A program made the translations under genes and the position numbers. 6,350 bases of DNA from Thermoplasmata archaeon (lineage in GTDB: Archaea; Thermoplasmatota; Thermoplasmata; Lutacidiplasmatales; UBA184). Each line of letters opens with the position of its first letter. Within the stretch, counting starts at the first letter, position 1. This document shows, piece by piece, positions 4,971-6,350 of the stretch. The DNA lies in assembly GCA_021823085.1 (NCBI GenBank), contig JAKAPG010000096.1, forward strand, positions 1 to 6,350, given 5' to 3'. The notes beneath the pieces were generated by a model. It did not search any database. It was not told where the DNA came from and saw only the letters and a program-made list of their open reading frames with translations.

Positions 4971-6350
4971 ATGGGACGGGAACAGGCCGTAGCCCAGTTC
5001 GTCAAGGAGAACCTCGGCGACCTCCTGAGTGCGGGTGCGACACATACCCGCGTCAAGCAAATGCGTCAAACATTCACGGAGCACCACCATCTTGAGCCAG
5101 CAGACCGGTTCACACTCCTCGATGTCGGGCTCGCCGTGGTCGAGAAATTCGTAAGTGCCCGCCGGGAGATTGCAACAGATCAACTCGAAGCAAGCCTGCT
5201 TGACATCCCCTTTATACGCGATGACGTAGGCGCCTCCCGGGTCCGCGACACTATCGAACTCTCCCGGCCAACTGCACAACGTCAGTTGACTGCGGAAGAC
5301 ATGAGACGGCTCAGGGAGGAAGAGTATCTCAGAAAGGTCGAGGCGCAGTTCGAGGCCAAGGCGAATTCAGAGGCACAAACTCGAATCTCTGAGGACCGGC
5401 TCAAACTCCTCGCCGCGATGAAGGCCGTCGTCGAGAAGAAGGAGGCCCTCGACGCGATTCAATCCGCTCTAGACTCCGTCCCACCTGAGGCAGACCTCGA
5501 GACTTTGGTTGAAGTTGCTCCAGCCCCGGACGATAGTGGACCCGTCCTGCCGTGGTGGAAGGACTTCGGTCTGGAGGCCAACCCTTTCTCATCGAACTTG
5601 GGACTCGACAACATTCCTGAGGAGAAATACGACAGCGTGGTGGTTCCAACCCCATTCGTGAATTCATACGTCGCAAGAATGGACTCAGACCCGTTCAACT
5701 ACTTTGGCAAGACTTTGGTCGTCCTTGGTGCGTTTGGATCTGGCAAGTCGACTCTGCTGAAGTTCATCGCGAGCCACGCTGGGCGGAAAGGCGTGTTTCC
5801 GATTGGGACTGAAATTACCTCGGAACCCAGCTTCCCGAAGCCCATTCACCAGTTCCTTTCTCAGGTAGGGGACAGCGTCTTGGAGGCGTTTCCTGGGCGC
5901 GTGGACGAAGATCCGCGTCCGGTCTTCGGAAGGTCTGACGAAGTGGCGCGGCTCGTTCACATTCTCGGTAGCACACTTGTCGGTAGCAGTGTGACAAAGG
6001 GCTACTTGATTCTTGTCGATGGACTCCACAAGCCTGAGAAGTACCTCGACCGCAGCCTCGAGTTCCTGCAACAGCTTCAGTCGATTCAGGAACGGCTCAA
6101 TCAGAAGAAAGTGCCTTGTGGGATAATCGTGGCCGGCTCACCGCGATGGGAATCTGAGCTGCGGAACAATCCCTCAATGTCGGGCAGCTTCTACAGCATC
6201 GACACCATTCCCCCGTTGACTGAAGACAGCGCGATTCAGGCGGTCATTCGTCGCATCGCGTCGTTTACCCCGAGTGGTACCGTCCCTCCGAGGATCGTAA
6301 GCACTCACCTTTCCGGACCGCCTGAGGGCCCCATACCGTACAGATCGGAA
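4971..6350 (+). CDS. Large P-loop ATPase of unknown role, 3'-truncated by window edge
   Basis: The frame is open from 4773 to the last base with no stop. The first ATG is 4971, giving at least 460 residues; a GTG at 4926 is an alternative start. The N-terminal part (1-105) is not recognised. Residues 107-168 form a long charged helical stretch, likely coiled coil. A PWWKDFGLEANPF motif (194-206) precedes the ATPase core and resembles the FGLxxNPF lead-in of ExeA/TniB- and ORC-like ATPases. Walker A is GAFGSGKST (253-261, K259). Walker B is YLILVDG (345-351, D350), with Gly instead of the usual acidic residue after Asp. A sensor-1-like strand IIVAGSP follows, then PLTEDSAIQAVIRRI, similar to the helical lid of AAA+/STAND proteins. 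No membrane segment is seen. Its place next to the integrase suggests an element-encoded function (maintenance, transposition helper, replication or defence), but none can be chosen. Its base composition is lower in GC than the left half. The final nine bases may be adapter, so the last three residues are unreliable. Confidence 0.82.
   Translation, partial: MGREQAVAQFVKENLGDLLSAGATHTRVKQMRQTFTEHHHLEPADRFTLLDVGLAVVEKFVSARREIATDQLEASLLDIPFIRDDVGASRVRDTIELSRPTAQRQLTAEDMRRLREEEYLRKVEAQFEAKANSEAQTRISEDRLKLLAAMKAVVEKKEALDAIQSALDSVPPEADLETLVEVAPAPDDSGPVLPWWKDFGLEANPFSSNLGLDNIPEEKYDSVVVPTPFVNSYVARMDSDPFNYFGKTLVVLGAFGSGKSTLLKFIASHAGRKGVFPIGTEITSEPSFPKPIHQFLSQVGDSVLEAFPGRVDEDPRPVFGRSDEVARLVHILGSTLVGSSVTKGYLILVDGLHKPEKYLDRSLEFLQQLQSIQERLNQKKVPCGIIVAGSPRWESELRNNPSMSGSFYSIDTIPPLTEDSAIQAVIRRIASFTPSGTVPPRIVSTHLSGPPEGPIPYRSE
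6342..6350 (+). other. Possible sequencing-adapter remnant at the right edge
   Basis: The window ends in AGATCGGAA, identical to the first nine bases of the common Illumina TruSeq adapter AGATCGGAAGAGC. If the window edge is a contig end, this is probably untrimmed adapter and not genomic sequence. If the contig continues differently after base 6350, it is a coincidence. Confidence 0.5.

Larger units (their letters stand above)
3180..6350. mobile_element. Integrated element at tRNA-Leu (left part only)
   Basis: The evidence is positional and compositional. An intact tyrosine recombinase sits immediately downstream of a tRNA gene, followed by an unrecognised ATPase. The chromosomal side is very GC-rich (46 of 60 bases in 2821-2880), while part of the ATPase gene is far lower (29 of 60 in 5641-5700). 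Because the integrase gene is not split by the att site, the layout differs from SSV-type integration, in which integration cuts the integrase gene. It matches the type where integrase and tRNA are adjacent. No capsid, replication, conjugation or defence gene of known type is visible, so virus, plasmid or genomic island cannot be separated. The right end lies beyond the window. Confidence 0.6.

Noticed and set aside
4899..5279. Minus-strand open frame of 126 codons
   Set aside because: It overlaps the continuous plus-strand ATPase frame, which extends 460 codons with clear Walker motifs; the minus frame has no domain signature.
5685..6071. Minus-strand open frame of 128 codons
   Set aside because: It lies opposite the Walker A to Walker B region of the ATPase and is an antisense shadow.
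1..6350. CRISPR array, insertion sequence ends or rRNA
   Set aside because: I found no regularly spaced repeats, no transposase-like frame with terminal inverted repeats, and no conserved rRNA stretches on either strand.

Overview
The window looks like a chromosomal segment of a high-GC archaeon whose right half has been taken over by an integrated mobile element. The archaeal reading rests on several signs: TATA-like boxes at the expected distance from gene starts, an archaeal-style tRNA-Leu without an encoded CCA, an Lrp/AsnC regulator divergent from glutamine synthetase, and an integrase with a C-terminal zinc ribbon. A Thermoplasmatota-like lineage is my guess, but no marker in the window settles it.

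Left half (1-3179), chromosomal. A complete type I glutamine synthetase lies on the minus strand (104-1579). It is divergent from an Lrp/AsnC regulator (1713-2180), and the 133-bp gap between them holds TATA-like sequence and a perfect 13-bp dyad. The regulator is followed after 34 bp by a class I aldolase-fold enzyme very similar to LsrF (2215-3036). Then comes tRNA-Leu(CAG) (3095-3179). The likely theme is nitrogen control, with the Lrp protein sensing an amino acid and regulating glutamine synthetase and perhaps its own two-gene operon.

Right half (3180-6350), accessory. A 489-aa tyrosine recombinase starts 43 bp after the tRNA and reads away from it, the usual layout of an element integrated at the 3' end of a tRNA gene. 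The tRNA T-stem carries a T-T mismatch on its 3' side, which would fit replacement of the tRNA 3' end by element DNA. After a 278-bp gap with no convincing gene, a large P-loop ATPase (4971 to the window edge, at least 460 codons, no stop) fills the rest. It has Walker A and B motifs, an FGLxxNPF motif and a long charged helical N-terminal half. I cannot assign it to a named system. It is the most likely place for something undescribed, such as element maintenance or cargo/defence.

The last nine bases (AGATCGGAA) equal the start of the common Illumina adapter, so the right edge may be an assembly artefact and the final few residues of the ATPase should not be trusted. The far attachment site is not in the window.
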